From Fasciola hepatica (taxonomy: Eukaryota; Platyhelminthes; Trematoda; Plagiorchiida; Fasciolidae), in NCBI GenBank assembly GCA_948099385.1, contig CANUEZ040000156.1, forward strand, positions 7,647,501 through 7,711,500: a stretch of 64,000 nucleotides of DNA, given 5' to 3'. The translations under genes and the position numbers were made by a program. This document shows positions 1 through 11,289 of this stretch, piece after piece. The notes beneath the pieces were generated by a model. It saw nothing but the letters and a program-made list of their open reading frames with translations, was not told the origin of the DNA and made no database searches. Position 1 is the first letter of the stretch; each line of letters begins with the position of its first letter.

Positions 1-938
1 ATTTCGTTGTTCTGTCGCACTCAAGAACAGTTTTGCAAATCGGCTGTAGCTATCGTTGCACAATCTCCCGGTTCCTGGTGATCAGGGTGATCACACATAT
101 TCACTAGATACTTACCTCGCAAGGCCAAAGCCATCACGTAAAATACAGCTACATATCCTCCAAAGCGAATATAACTGTATAGGTAATCTGGTGAAGTGAC
201 TGCTAAATTGTCATGTATCAGCGGGGAAAGACGACGAGGACTTGCCATGCCTCAAAAACCAAGGTGACCAAAACAATGCAGTCCATTTGAGGAAAGTAAA
301 AAGAGAGTTCGTAGTCTCAATGAACATATTGGGAAGGATTTCAAGATTGTGCGGTTGGTATCCAACAGACTAAAAACCAAAAGTTCACTTTTTTATCGTA
401 TTGACGGTGTTTCTTACCTGCCCCGAGATGGTATCAGGAATCCGGTAAATTTTCGGACCATGTACAGCAAACCACCAAAGTTGAAACCAGTTTCTCATTG
501 TGCGTCTAAAATTTTTTGGAAGTGTGGAACAATGCAGTGTAGAAGGTACATAAGACGAATTGCATGTCTGAAGCGGTGGTCATATATTTCAGTCCCGAGT
601 GTGACCACAAAAATAGTGCTTTAGACGGCACTACGCAACTCGACTGAGGAAGTGTTTGCGACCTGAATGCCAATCTCAAAGATCTGGAAATTATGAAACC
701 CAATAATAATTTGGCAATGATAAGCCATATCCACAAAGCAACCAGATACCATCATTATGAGGCTTGGAGCGAACATGAGAGCCATTCGACGTAACCAACG
801 AACAGAAATACTCCACACCACATCACAAAACACCTCACGAACTAAGTTTCTTACGGGTTGACTAAAAGGAACAACAGTATTGTCAATTCGTCCGCAGGAT
901 TCCCCGCCGTTTAGCAGCCATAGGTGATCACTTAATAT
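1..938. other. Unassigned sequence
   Basis: Only short ORFs (under 92 codons) lie here on either strand, and none shows a recognisable domain. No tRNA-like or rRNA-like sequence and no clear tandem repeat was seen. It is probably intergenic or very old repeat sequence. Confidence 0.5.
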
Positions 939-939
939 T

Positions 940-1405
940 CACATGTTCACTTTTATGCGGCTAGGTTCTGCGAGGGGATGAGCCGGCCTCATGTATGTCC
1001 CAAATGGCACCTGTCCATGAACGACGATCGGACGCACAGAGAAATCTAGTTGTTTCCAGTTGCGAACGCCGGTTTGACAGTAATGACCCATGTTTTCAGC
1101 TGACCTACAAGGCGACAGCGCCATCCTAGACATGGAACAGGAGAGGCACTGTATTGAGATCTCCGTGTCTGGACGTCGTAGGACATGTCCAAACCACTAT
1201 AATCGTCAGTGTTGGAGGAACACTGACAGCATTTCGATATCAAAGTGTCGTTGTCTTACTGCGTCGTTTGGAGCACATCGAAACAAGCCACTGTCAGGAT
1301 TTGTCGCAGATACCAATGGTCAAACACTCCGAGCTTTCGGATGTTCTCGACGTGTAGTGGCCAAGTCTCATACCAATATCATCATCATCGTACAGCGTTA
1401 AACAG
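940..1405 (-). pseudogene. RTE-type LINE, C-terminal RT fragment (decayed)
   Basis: The minus strand, read in more than one frame, matches the C-terminal tail of the RTE protein encoded at 1,575-2,126. A stretch near 1,330-1,400 corresponds to the conserved YGCETWSLR..EDIRRLEVFDHRCLR block, and further on a GHVLRRP-like segment and a GQLKTW-like segment follow. Many stops and frameshifts mean it encodes no usable protein. It lies just downstream of the better copy RTE-A in the same orientation but has its own version of the tail, so it is a separate, older insertion. Limits are approximate; family assignment rests on block-by-block similarity seen by eye. Confidence 0.55.
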
Positions 1406-1574
1406 TAGGGCAATCCTCAATCACCACTGCCTTTCTCACCATGTTGCACGCTGAATTAGAAAGTATGAATATACAAGGTGGACAGGGAGTGGACCTACAC
1501 GGGTGGGAAAAGGAAAGAATGCCCTAGTAGCCAACACAGGGAATACACAGTCTAACTGTACAAACACACATTGA

Positions 1575-2126
1575 TCAGTCATTCTGATTTGACAGAAAGT
1601 GACAACACGATCGCCACTGTTCACGGTTCGCTGCCATATCCTTCAGTGTCTCCAACCAACTGGTTGACGGATCTTTTGGACCCAAACCACGAAGACGTGA
1701 AACACCTACTTTTCCTAAGTTTGCTGTACATTTCCTCATTCCTCGCTGCCACGTCATCTGTTGACCTCCACGTGGTTTCTTCCACTCCCCAGGAGGGGCG
1801 GAGAATAGGACACGGTATGGTAGACGTGTGTTTGACATACGTAACACGTGTCCCAACCAACGAAGTCTACTAAGCCGGATACGCTGTGACAGAACGTTCT
1901 CTGAATTAGTACCCAATACTCGCTTTCTGACCTCATCGTTGCTTACTCGGCTATTCCACCCAATCCTAGCGATACTACGTAAACATCGATGGTCGAAAAC
2001 CTCAAGACGACGAATATCTTCAGCACGAAGACTCCAAGTTTCGCAACCATACAACAAAACTGAACGCACTGCAGCACAGTATACACGGCCTTTCAACTTC
2101 AGTGAAATATCAGGTCGCCGCCACAA
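1575..2126 (-). pseudogene. RTE-A C-terminal tail
   Basis: The 183-codon segment is frame-shifted by one base relative to the RT part. It carries the conserved post-RT tail of flatworm RTE elements: LWRRPDISLKLKGRVY, VLLYGCETWSLRAEDIRRL, FDHRCLRSIARIGW, RLRWLGHVLRM, and a final W-rich block ending WRSCCHFLSNQND. The function of this tail is not established; similar tails follow the RT domain in RTE and related LINEs. It ends at a TGA at 1,575-1,577, which is the likely natural end of the protein. Confidence 0.82.
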
Positions 2127-4360
2127 GTGCTTCGGTCCAGCGTACGCCGCTTGAGTTTGGATATACGCGTGTTCACCTCTACTACCGTGCTCCCATCTGT
2201 CGTCACGCAGCTACCGAGGTAGGTGAAGTGGTCGACAACTGCCAGCACCTCCCCATCGAGCATCAAGCTCGGAACTGTTGACGTCCAGTCTTGTAATATC
2301 ACCTTGCACTTTGAAGGTGCAAAGCGCATGCCAAATGAAGCTACAGCTCTTGCGAGATTATCTAGTGCACGCTGAGCATGTTCCGTGGATTCGAACAAGC
2401 AGATAACGTCGTCTGCGTAATCTAGGTCACATAGCTTTTCACTATTTCCTAGTTCGACGCCTACATCCTGAAGATTTTGCAGCGCACTCTCCATTATTTC
2501 GTCCATGACGAAGTTGAACAGGAATGGAGACAAAGGGCATCCCTGTCGAACCCCACTGGTCGTTTCGAACCGACCGGATAGTTCACCGTAAACTCTAACG
2601 CGGCCAGAAGTATGAGAATACAATGATCTCATTAGGTTCACGAACTTCTGGGGCATACCTTTTCGATGAAGAACATTGAAAAGCGATGTTCGATCAATTG
2701 AATCGAAGGCGCCTTTCGGGTCTAAGAAAATCATTATTGTCGGTCGGCGGTGCGTGTGACGCGTTTCAAGTAGTCGGCGAAGAGTAAAAATCTGGTCGAT
2801 GCATCCTCGACCTGGGCGGAATCCAGCGTGCTGTTCGCGGACATTCCTCTCGCGAGCCGGTCTAAGACGATGCAGCAAAATCGAAGCTAATACTTTGGTG
2901 ACTATCGGAATTAAGCTAATCCCCCGATGATCACCACAGTCATTGCGTATTCCCTTCTTGAAGATGGGAACAATCAATGACTCGCTCCATATTAACGGAA
3001 TACGCTCCTCGTTCCAAATGTCACGGAGCAAGGCGGTAAGTGATTTTATCAACGCCTCACCACCCAGTTTGAAAAGAACTGGAGGAAGTTCGTCGGGACC
3101 TGCCGCTTTTCCCCGCCTTACTAATCCAATACATGACTCTACTTCTACTTCTGATGGGGGCTCAAGTGATACCACCCAAGGAGTCACAGTTGTTGACACG
3201 GGAGTAATTACACTAGCGTGCGGCCACCTAAACTGTTCCTTGAAGTACTCGGCCCATCGGTCAAGCCTTTGCTGTATGTTATGGATGGGTTCTCCATTTC
3301 TATCCCAAATCGTCTCACTGACCTGAGTTCGCCGTCCACCGGTGTCACGAATAAGTTTGAACAGTCTTTGACTGTTACCTGAAGTAGCTGCTATTTCCAT
3401 TTCTTCGGCTACCTTGACCCACCAGTTTTCGCGATCATTCTTAAGGCTTTTCGTTAATTGCCTTTGCAGCTTTCTCCGCATCTTATTCATCTCCTTACGG
3501 TTCGAAAGCTGACGCTTTTGCTCCATTATACTCAACGACTCTTGCGAGATCCAGTGTCTTTGGTGGACAACGGATCGAGGACCACAGGCAAAACCTGCTG
3601 CAACGTGCATCGCCTGTTTGATATGAGCCCGATGCTCATCTACAATACTGTTCTCCGTGGATCCTAGCTCATGTTCTAACTTCTGCTCATAACGGGTGCA
3701 AACTTCTGGATCACACAAACGTTGCACGGCTAATCGGGTTTGCGGTTTGCGACGATAACCATGGAGCTGGAGAGATAATCGCATTAAAACTAAGGCATGG
3801 TCCGACTCTACGTACGTGGACCAGTAAGATCTACAGTTCTGAACAGAACTGCGCCACCGGTAGCTTACGGCGATATGGTCAATTTGACTCAAAGTACCTG
3901 TAGAGTTAGAGTGCCATGTCGCCGTGCAACGCGAGCTGTGTTGGAAATGTGTGCTAGACAAGAACAATCGATTGTCTGCACAAAACTGGAGAAGCCTATC
4001 CCCGTTATCTGTACGCTCAGCAGGTAAAGCACAACGACCACCTAAACAGGCTTCTGACACACTAAGTTTGTCAACTTGTGCACTGAAGTCACCAGTTAGC
4101 ACTACAATGTCAGAACCTTTACTGCTGCGAACGAGAGTGACGAGGGCATCATAGAACTCATTTTTCTGCAAGTCTGAGCTGCAGTCCGTTGGGGCGTACG
4201 CCGAGATCATAAACAAACTGCGCTTAACACAACTATCCTTTCGAACGCCAACTGACCCTTGGAGTCTCACAGCACATAAACGACTGTTAACAGGAATCCA
4301 GTCTAAAAGGGCAGCCTCAGCCTTGTCAGTCAAGACAATTCCTACACCACGTTGACCCAC
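2099..4360 (-). pseudogene. RTE-A endonuclease C-terminal half and reverse transcriptase
   Basis: The 753-codon segment is in the same frame as the upstream endonuclease piece. Residues 1-200 finish the EEP domain: SAYAPTD (53-59), GDFSAQ (90-95) and the terminal SDH (186-188). The GDFSAQ block normally reads GDxN, so the catalytic-loop Asn is Ser here. A basic linker follows (about 280-310). RT blocks are HRGISLIP (478-485), AGFRPGRGCIDQIFTLR (512-528), FLDPKGAFDSIDR (545-557, where the residue after the catalytic Asp is Pro, usually aromatic or small), GVRQGCPLSPFLFN (603-616) and the catalytic LDYADDV (646-652, at 2,408-2,419). The frame then slips near 2,145, and the last residues before the stop at 2,099 are out of frame. 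The substitutions suggest a dead or dying copy. Confidence 0.87.
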
Positions 4361-4405
4361 AGCTCTAGCTGCTTCGTCTCCTGAGGTGCGCAGAATATAC
4401 CTCGA

Positions 4406-4903
4406 TTAGATACCAGGAGCAGTTAGTTGAATTACACTGCTCGAATCCTGGATACGCGTTTCGCTTAAGCAGCAAACATCAATCTTCAGAGAATTTATTG
4501 TGAGCGCTAGGCACGCCTGCTGACCGACCTGCATGAGTGTACGCACGTTGAAGGAGCCGAGATTGAGAGGCTGACGAGGCTTGAGAAAATGTGAGTTACC
4601 AGACAGAGGATTATTTCCGACACTACTTGACGGTGAACCGTTGCGAGTATCGACCGTGTTATCAATGGGAGTATTATGGTTGGGTAGATGGGGCAAAGAG
4701 AGGTGGTTGGGGACAGAAGACAAAGGTTGAATAAAAGAGAGGGAACTCTGAGCAGTAGGACACTTATCACTACCTACTCCGCTCGATGCAATGGGCAGCG
4801 CGGTCCTGATTATCCTGCGCCACGACCGATGCAGTATGGAATTCTTTGTATTCGTGCAGTTCATGGGAGATGTTGGACGGGTACTGCTAGAATGTCCAGC
4901 CAT
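4406..4903 (-). pseudogene. RTE-A endonuclease, N-terminal part (ends at an in-frame stop)
   Basis: The 165-codon segment starts with a low-complexity Ser/Pro/Asn-rich leader of about 110 residues. It then enters the EEP endonuclease fold with the first conserved block NLGSFNVRTL (residues 114-123) and the block CLSETRIQ (about 144-151), whose Glu is the metal-binding catalytic residue of the family. Translation stops at TAA 4,406-4,408, but the same frame stays open for 16 codons and continues straight into the segment ending at 2,099. This is therefore a nonsense mutation inside one ORF rather than a real gene end. The ATG at 4,903 is the first in-frame Met; the true start could differ. Confidence 0.8.
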
Positions 4904-5189
4904 AAAGCAGGAGAACGATTAGGGTCCTCATCCAAAGCCTTTAGTTCTAACAAGAACCTATCCGCAAGGCAGCGGGATGGCTTAGTGGAAGCCCATTTGC
5001 TTGGATCAATTATTCTTCCACTGATTTTGCCGATTGAGTTGCCCGTTCAAATCAACCCCCAACCTGGAGGACCAGGAAACTGGACTTTGTCTGACCTCTA
5101 CCCATTGACCTGTCAGGTATGATTGCATCTCCGGCTTAAAGAAGCCATCCTGTATAGCTCTTTGGGTCATAGAGGCGCGCAAGCCATCA

Positions 5190-5615
5190 CACCACGTCAA
5201 GGTGCAGTCTCGTACCAATAGGCCAGTATTGGATGGATAGTGACATGGAAGACGCGTACTTTCGTCCGGAGCATCCCATCCGCTTGTAGTCCATAGCGGT
5301 TCTCAGCTAACTGAGTCAAAGCCAGTCCGAAAATCAATAAAACGGCTGTAGCTGGTTGTTGAAACTTGTACTTATGTTTTAATATTCTCCGGAGGGTGAA
5401 TATTTGGTCCACACATCTACCAAAGCGAAAGCCTCATTGACTGGGGCGTGTGCGCCGTTCCGAACCGCTGGGAGGTGATTTCACAAAAGTACGCAGAATG
5501 ATCTGGCGACCACGTCCATTAAACGGATGCCACGGTATTTTGCATACATGGGTCTGTCGCCTTTTGGAAGAGAAAAAATATTGAATTTCCCCAGCCCGCT
5601 GGGAATTGTCCTTTT
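5190..5615 (-). pseudogene. RTE-C, reverse transcriptase finger/palm fragment
   Basis: The minus strand shows a degraded RT segment in shifting frames. It has a KGDRPMYAKYRGIRLMDVVA-like block (about 5,500-5,590), then an AVRN..APVNEAFALVDVWTKYSP-like block, and DQIFTLRRILKHKYKFQQP (5,355-5,410). The sequence after the catalytic Asp region is too decayed to follow. It sits directly downstream of RTE-B but is out of order with it, since RT fingers follow a C-terminal tail, so it is counted as a separate truncated copy. Confidence 0.6.
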
Positions 5616-5639
5616 TTTCTTAGAGTGAGCAAAATGGTT

Positions 5640-6918
5640 TTAGTTTTAAGTTTATTCAATCATTTACCTCGCACTTCTGTGCCCTGGTTTCGGTTGTTGC
5701 CCACCAGCATTGTCGAGTAAAGGACGAAAAGAACAGAAAAGAAGCATAGTAATAAAGATCCAAAAAAGTCAGTGTCAAACGGAAATCAAGAGGATTAGGG
5801 AAGAGTCCGAATGCAACCATGTCACCGACCGCGACACCTATCCATACCACTTAATGTCTCCAACCATTTGGTGGGTAAATCACGTGGACCCCAACCTGTG
5901 AGTCTAACACGTCCTACGTGGCCAAGTCCACTGGTCAATGTTTTCATACCTTTTTGCAAAAATAGGGTGTGAAATGACCCCAGCAGTGTCGAAAGACATG
6001 ATTTACATTCCCCCGGTGGGACGCCGTCTTCTCCAGGGGCTCTCCGATTCCCCAGCTTGTGTATTACATCGGCGATATCATCTCGGCTTGGTAGGTTGCT
6101 ATTTACATCATAGATCTCGGTCTGGACTGCTGGGATTTGGCTCACAAATCTCGCCACTAGACGGTTCAGTAAACAACTTTCGGCCCGTCACTGTATCCTT
6201 TTAACCTTTTCAGGAATAAGAAGGCCAGCAGCGTTGCGGAGGGGGTTCTGCCGACTGTCGCTACTTGATATAGTACGGAATAGGCAGAAGAACTTTGAGA
6301 AATCACCGAAGTTAGCGGCAGTCTCTGGTCCACGTAGTTTCGGTCCAGTAGTTGTTGCGGTCTCTTCTGGCAAAACTGGTAGCTTTTCGTCGGATGTCAG
6401 GGAAGTCTGGGTAACTACTGAGGCGGGCATCTCTAGCCCTTTGGGTAATTGCAGTCGCCCCTGAGATCCAGTCTTTTCTGTCGTCATCGCTTAAACCCCA
6501 GTTCGTCTGAAGCTGATTGTTGGATTGATTCTTTCAGTGAAGCCCACTGATTTTCCACTGGTGCTTCTATTCAACCTATGACCGTGACGTTCAGATGAAA
6601 GGCAACAGCATCCGAGACCGATTGCTGGTTTCATTGTGATCACAACGCTGCTGCGGTAATCCGCTTCGGAGCACCGTTCCTGCAGCGATTGGCTAGGTGG
6701 ATCATGGAGCGTGCACCGACGAGTGTGTGGTCAGTATTATTCTTGTCACCGGCCTCCGCGCCTCGGTAGAACCGATAACCTGTAATCGAAGATAACCTGC
6801 GTGATCGTATCAGAATATAATCGATCTGGTGCGCTGGTGCAGGACAGGTTTGCCCCTTCGCATGGAAATAAGCACAGGGATAAGCCTGAATAGGGGGGGG
6901 GGGGGTAGCAGCAGTCAA
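5640..6918 (-). mobile_element. RTE-B, 5'-truncated and internally deleted RTE copy
   Basis: Reading the minus strand from 6,918, the sequence gives the end of the EEP domain (HQIDYILIRSR, then a ..GAEAGDKNNTDHTLV block, with DH as the catalytic pair; 6,640-6,860). A decayed linker follows at 6,160-6,640. It resembles the RTE linker in order and composition but has many stops. The start of RT comes next at 6,157 with a PSRDDIADVIHKLGNRRAPGEDGVP block. Around 5,945-5,980 the frame jumps directly to the C-terminal tail (LGHVGRVRLTGWGPRDLPTKWLETL), so most of RT including the catalytic residues is missing. It cannot move on its own. Confidence 0.75.
6893..6905 (+). repeat. Homopolymer run (G)13
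   Basis: Thirteen consecutive G residues on the plus strand lie at the truncated edge of RTE-B. A run this long is prone to length error in sequencing and assembly. Confidence 0.9.
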
Positions 6919-7254
6919 AAGATTTATTAGTCAATGAGATAGAACCTGGCAAAAGTTTAGAGCATTCGGAAGTTCGAGAATTGGTTGCAATATATGGAAC
7001 AGAAGCTTAGCTTTCAGTATGTAAAGAAACGCAGAAAGAACCTTCGAGAAGGCATTGGCAAAAGAAGCTAAGTAAAACCTTGAGATATTACAGATATCTA
7101 TAGTTAAAGGGTGCTCTAAGAAATGGAGTCGAATCTCCAATTTTAAGCTATAGTAGATGAGTCCGCAGCGATCACAGCAAAGCGGAGACCAGATAGCTGG
7201 AGGCTGAAAGTAAGGACGAAGTGTGGGCCGTTCATGATTGATACAGTGTAGTAG
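6919..7254. other. Unassigned sequence
   Basis: No recognisable coding block on either strand. The plus-strand CR1 piece begins at its right edge, so part of it may be eroded CR1 sequence. Confidence 0.4.
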
Positions 7255-7590
7255 ATGAGTGATGTCGTTATGACCGCGAACTACAAATGGGCTGAACAGT
7301 GCAAGCTGGCTGGACAGAGAGCTAGAAGAGCTTTTCAAACTGACGACAGTTTCCTGCAAAAAGGAGATGTACCTATAACTCCATACAAAAGCTATTGTGA
7401 AGCTTTACTGCACTGTGCACAGGCATGGGCACCTTACCCCAAACAACATGCGGTCTGTTCTGAAAAACTCAAACGATTAGTCACTAGAACGGTTGAGGGT
7501 CAGCGAGGGAAGACCAGCAGACAAGCTGCTGAACATGGGATATTCTCATTAGAAAAGAGAAGATTGAGGGGTCCCCGAAGAAACTTTTAA
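7255..7590 (+). pseudogene. CR1-D, CR1-like LINE RT C-terminal fragment
   Basis: The 111-codon plus-strand ORF matches the region after the RT palm of CR1-group LINEs. Recognisable blocks are KWAEQCKLAGQRARRAF, a YCEALLHCAQAWAPY block (usual form PHLEYGVQAWSPY), KLKRLVTRTVEGQRG and a final FSLEKRRLRGP. The equivalent blocks in CR1-A are at 9,640-9,950 on the other strand. The fragment begins after the catalytic YADD region, so it is strongly 5'-truncated, which is usual for LINEs. Confidence 0.7.
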
Positions 7591-7804
7591 CATTATGAAA
7601 TGTGTATCGAGAATAAAAGCTGTAAATATGCTTGAGATGGCTCCTGTGGAACGGACAAGAGGAAACGGCGTAAAACTAAGGGCGGCACACTCAAGACTAA
7701 ATGTGAGCCATTTATTCAGCTGCACGCAGCAGTGGTACGCTCGGCCGTCCACGAATGTGCCCTCAGGGGATATGTAATTTCGCTTTCGGAGATTACAATG
7801 ACTT

Positions 7805-8224
7805 TGTAGTGATCCCGATCGTTCTGAGAAAATGAGTTTTCTGAACAACACTTTGGATCTATTTTCTCTACGACCTTTTCTGACGTTTGACATCGACCTC
7901 ACTGCTATGTTCGGTTGCGTACGTCTTGCTGGGTTGACTCTTCCGAGGTTCCCGTTGACCTCTCTTTGAATCACTTTCACTTTCGATTCTTCGCCGATTG
8001 TACGCGCTCCCGATTCGCTTTCTGCTAATCCGTTGCGTTCAGTTTCGTTCGATGTATTTCTCGTATCGGTGCTGTTTCGGTGCCACGATATATAGAGTAC
8101 ACCTTCGCATCTGTCAACCGACTTGCGCCTTCTCGTTTCGTCCGATAGAGGGGATTACGTAGGTATTTCACTGTGAGACCGAATAGAAAGCACGTTCGTT
8201 AGCCGCGCTCGAACGTCCTCTATA
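7805..8224 (+). mobile_element. Solo LTR of the Gypsy-A family
   Basis: A 420-base segment matches the Gypsy-A LTR along its whole length. It starts with TGTAGTGA, runs through the shared block around GTTTCGGTGCCACGATATAT (8,071-8,090), and ends in CTCTATA like the other LTRs. No gag or pol of this family flanks it, so it is a solo LTR, the usual product of LTR-LTR recombination. Flanks are ACTT and ACCT, a possible 4-base target duplication with one mismatch. It is clearly more diverged than the two LTRs of Gypsy-A, so it is an older insertion. Confidence 0.85.
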
Positions 8225-8751
8225 ACCTCCCCCATGGAAATGTGAAACACTGATAGAATACCCAAAAGAACAAAGTATTAATTATGAATTATGCTTTAGT
8301 TTAGTCCCAAACCATGGAGGATAATAGTGCTTGTCCAAGAAAGTTTTTAGCATCCATCCAGCTTGTATCGGTAAAATAATTTACCCTTGATATATGTTTT
8401 GGAGTCAGAATTTATAGACCCGTCGGCAGGTTATCTTTTTGCTGTTCCACAGACGACTCGGTCAGAAAGTTTATCCTCCCATCATCACCTAAGAGCCCCT
8501 GTCACTACCATGTGTAGGATGCAACGACCAGTATCCTCATCAGGAGGGCCCGTGCTCAATCTGCGAACTGAAAAAAGCAGAAAACTTCATGAGCACAAAG
8601 ACTCAGTATGTGCATCAACAGGATTAGACACTTACATTTCTCGAACACTAATATGGCCACCAACAACCAGCTTACCACACAATAACAGGCGCCCGGTGTA
8701 GCGCATTCTCTAGGTCAAATTGTCTTCAGTACAGTTCAGTTGTCTTGAAGT
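8225..8751. other. Unassigned sequence
   Basis: Contains one 104-codon plus-strand ORF (8,387-8,701) with no recognisable motif. No repeat or RNA gene was identified. Confidence 0.4.
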
Positions 8752-9142
8752 CTTGAAGTAATACAGGGGTACGAGGCTACAGCCCAAATGTTCCCGGATC
8801 TTGTGATTATCTTGTCATCTGAATGTCACCAGTGAGCTGTAAGATAGTTCACTAGATAGTGGGGAAGTGGTAAAACGGAAATGGTTCAAAATACAAATCT
8901 TGACAGTATCTTGCATCTGGTATTGCCGGCGAACTGGAAGATAGACCGCTGGACAATGCGAAATGGTTAAGGACACGAGTCTTGACTGCATCTTGCGTCT
9001 CGAACTGCCGGGGATCTGGAAAATGGACCTTTGGATTGTGGGAGAAGTTCAGCTTTGCTGAAGTTCGTTCAGCTTGAGTGACACGGAAGATTCAAGCGTG
9101 GGAAATCTGTCGGACATCAAACAGCGAGGCTTTCGGTGGTAT
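8752..9142 (+). repeat. Dispersed repeat, copy 1 (about 390 bases)
   Basis: This block recurs in the same orientation at 19,268-19,650. Shared segments include CCGGATCTTGTGATTATCTTG, AATACAAATCTTGACAGT, a GGAGAAGTTCAGCTTT block and GGGAAATCTGTC. Inside it, a unit of about 82 bases is repeated once (starting near 8,881 and 8,963), each containing CTTGAC, a GCATCTTGCRTCT-like core and GGAACTGG or GGATCTGG. It has no coding capacity and may be a short non-autonomous element. Confidence 0.75.
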
Positions 9143-9355
9143 GCACACCGATTATGCACCTACCAGAGCCGAGTTCATTTCGTCAAATCCCCTCTAAAAA
9201 TGAGAGGGAAACGGAAAACCTCATTGCACATCAACTGCTCAAGACATTACACATCGTGAGCGTTCACTGAGGCAGTGTGCAGTGAGCGAAAAAGTCTATT
9301 AAACCATACTCCAGAAGGACCACAGTGCTGCCCGCCATCCATCTAGTTGATATAA

Positions 9356-11047
9356 TCAAGGCTGACTACGAGGAAATATCTCGTACCACCTGCCATCTAG
9401 GGCACCTTTGAGGGATTGGACGGTCTGCAGATCTGTCATTCCACCAGGCAGACCGTTCCAACTTTTCACAACCCTTTTGCTGAAGCAGTGCATTCTGGCT
9501 ATCAACCTAGCTCGGGCTTTTATCAGCTTCGTTTCATGTCCCCTTGTTCTGGAATCTATAGCCACTTGGAATAGACTATCCGGCCTAAGGCCAGAAAAGC
9601 CCCTCATTACCTTGATGGTTTCTATGAGATCCCCCCGACTTCCCCTCCCTTCCAACGAGAAAAGATTCAGGTCACAGAGTCTCTGATCATACTTCTTGCC
9701 CCTCTGCCCCTCAACCATTCGCGTGGCGAGATGTTGGACTTTCCCTAGACAGGCAGCGTCCCTTTTTGTAGAAGTGTGACCAAGGCTGCACGCTACTTTC
9801 TAAATGAGGTCGTACTATAGCCATGTAAATAGGTACGAATATTCCCGACTATCGGCAAGACAAAGCTGATCGCAGGTTAAAGAGCTCCCGACGAGCCTTT
9901 TGCGTAGCAACTTTGCACTGCTCCGACCATTTGAAGTAACTGTTCATGATGATCCCAAGGTCTTTAACCCTACTGACTGCCTCTATGGTGGACAGCCTTT
10001 GATCATGGGCAATAGTTAGACTCTCTTTTGCCCTTGACAACAAACGGCTTTTTTCGGCCTTCAGAGGTAAGTCCCATTTGTAAGCCCAGTCCAGGATGGT
10101 ACCTATTTCCCTGTCCAAGTCTACCCTACCCTCAGATCGAACATTCTTCACGTCATCCGCAAAAATAAAGCTGGGCGGATGAGCGGATGCCAGGCCATTG
10201 ATAAATAACAAGAGTAGGACCGGGCGTAGGGCAGATCCCTGAGGTACACCACTAGTGACATTCACAAAACAGGAGCACCGGTCCATCACTTTGACATAAG
10301 ATGTCCTGTGGGAGAGGAAGTCCGCCGGCCACCTACGTACTGGCCCACCTATACATAACGTCTCCAACTTCCATAGAAGAAGACGTTGATTAACGGAGTA
10401 AAAAGCCTTGCTAAAGTCGAGGTAGCATGCCTCAACTTGCTTACCTTCTTCCAGTCATCGAGTTACTTCATCTAAGAGACAAGAGATTGGCCGTGCGAGA
10501 TCTATTTTTCAGGAATCCGTGCTGGGCCGGACTTAGCATGGGGTGCTGCAGTAAGTGCTGGCAGATGTGGGTACGAATGATCTTTTCAAGGACTTTACAT
10601 GGGATGCTAGTAAAACATACCGGCCTGTGGTTCTGCATAGCCGATCTAGGTCCACTCTTACGTATTACCACGGCGGCGGCTACTTTCCAGTCCTGAGGCA
10701 GCTTACTCTGGTCCATCGTGGACCTGTGCGGCCCGCATACCGATGGCGCTATGATATCCGCCAACGGCTTGATGACAGCTGGATGAATGCCGTATGGGCC
10801 CGCTGACTCGTGACTGCTTAATTCCTGTAGGTACTTAGGCACGCCTTCCTCTGAGAGATTTGGCTCGTTTAACTGGAGAGAAGGATGCACCAGAGCCAGA
10901 TCTACTCGTACCCCCACCATCTATCTTATGCAAGCTACCAAAGTATTCCCACATGTGGTCTGCTTTGCCCTGGTCATCAGCGACAACACCGTGGTCACTA
11001 GTGGATAGTGGACCAACGGTATTCTTGGTTGAGCCTTTCCACTGCAC
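9356..11047 (-). pseudogene. CR1-A ORF2, reverse transcriptase part
   Basis: Three frame-broken pieces form one RT. 11,047-10,835 is the linker (VGPLSTSDHGVVADDQGKADHMW). 10,920-10,468 holds RT fingers with QDWKVAAAVVIRKSG, NHRPVCFTSIPCKVLEKI and SPAQHGFLKNRS. 10,367-9,849 holds the palm with GVPQGSALRPVLLLLFINGL (40-59), the catalytic FADD (69-72) and KDLGIIMNSYFKWSEQC. 9,718-9,356 is the C-terminus (VEGQRG..DLNLFSLEGR, RVVKSWNGLPGG). The RT would copy the element's RNA at a nicked target. The QG..LGP signature reads ALRP, another sign of decay. Frameshifts near 9,800 and 10,400 disable it. Confidence 0.82.
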
Positions 11048-11289
11048 ACAGCTGTAGAATTTTTTCGGCTGTTGTCTTCCCGCCTGGAGGTTCTCAGAAG
11101 GCCCGCAGTCTCGTTTCTCAGCTTTGCAAAGGTGCTTCAGGCTAGCTGACTGTCGGAAGCGTTGTACTTGTTCCAGCTGCGGTTTCTACGTCTGATGGCT
11201 TTGGCCATTGCAGCCTCCCACCACATGGGTTTGCCCTCCCCACTCCCTCGTTTTGAGGGTGCGAACTCTTCCTGTAGGGCAACCAGGGA

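Larger units (their letters stand above)
1575..4903 (-). mobile_element. RTE-A, near full-length RTE-like non-LTR retrotransposon
   Basis: This is a single-ORF LINE on the minus strand with an apurinic-type (EEP) endonuclease followed by reverse transcriptase and a long C-terminal tail. The reading frame is interrupted only twice: by a TAA codon at 4,406-4,408 and by a one-base frameshift near 2,145. RTE elements move by nicking the target with the endonuclease and copying their RNA at the nick (target-primed reverse transcription). No target duplication or 3' microsatellite tail could be fixed with confidence, so the ends given are those of the coding region. Confidence 0.85.

Noticed and set aside
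2943..3326. Plus-strand ORF of 127 codons
   Set aside because: It is the antisense shadow of the RTE-A reverse transcriptase.
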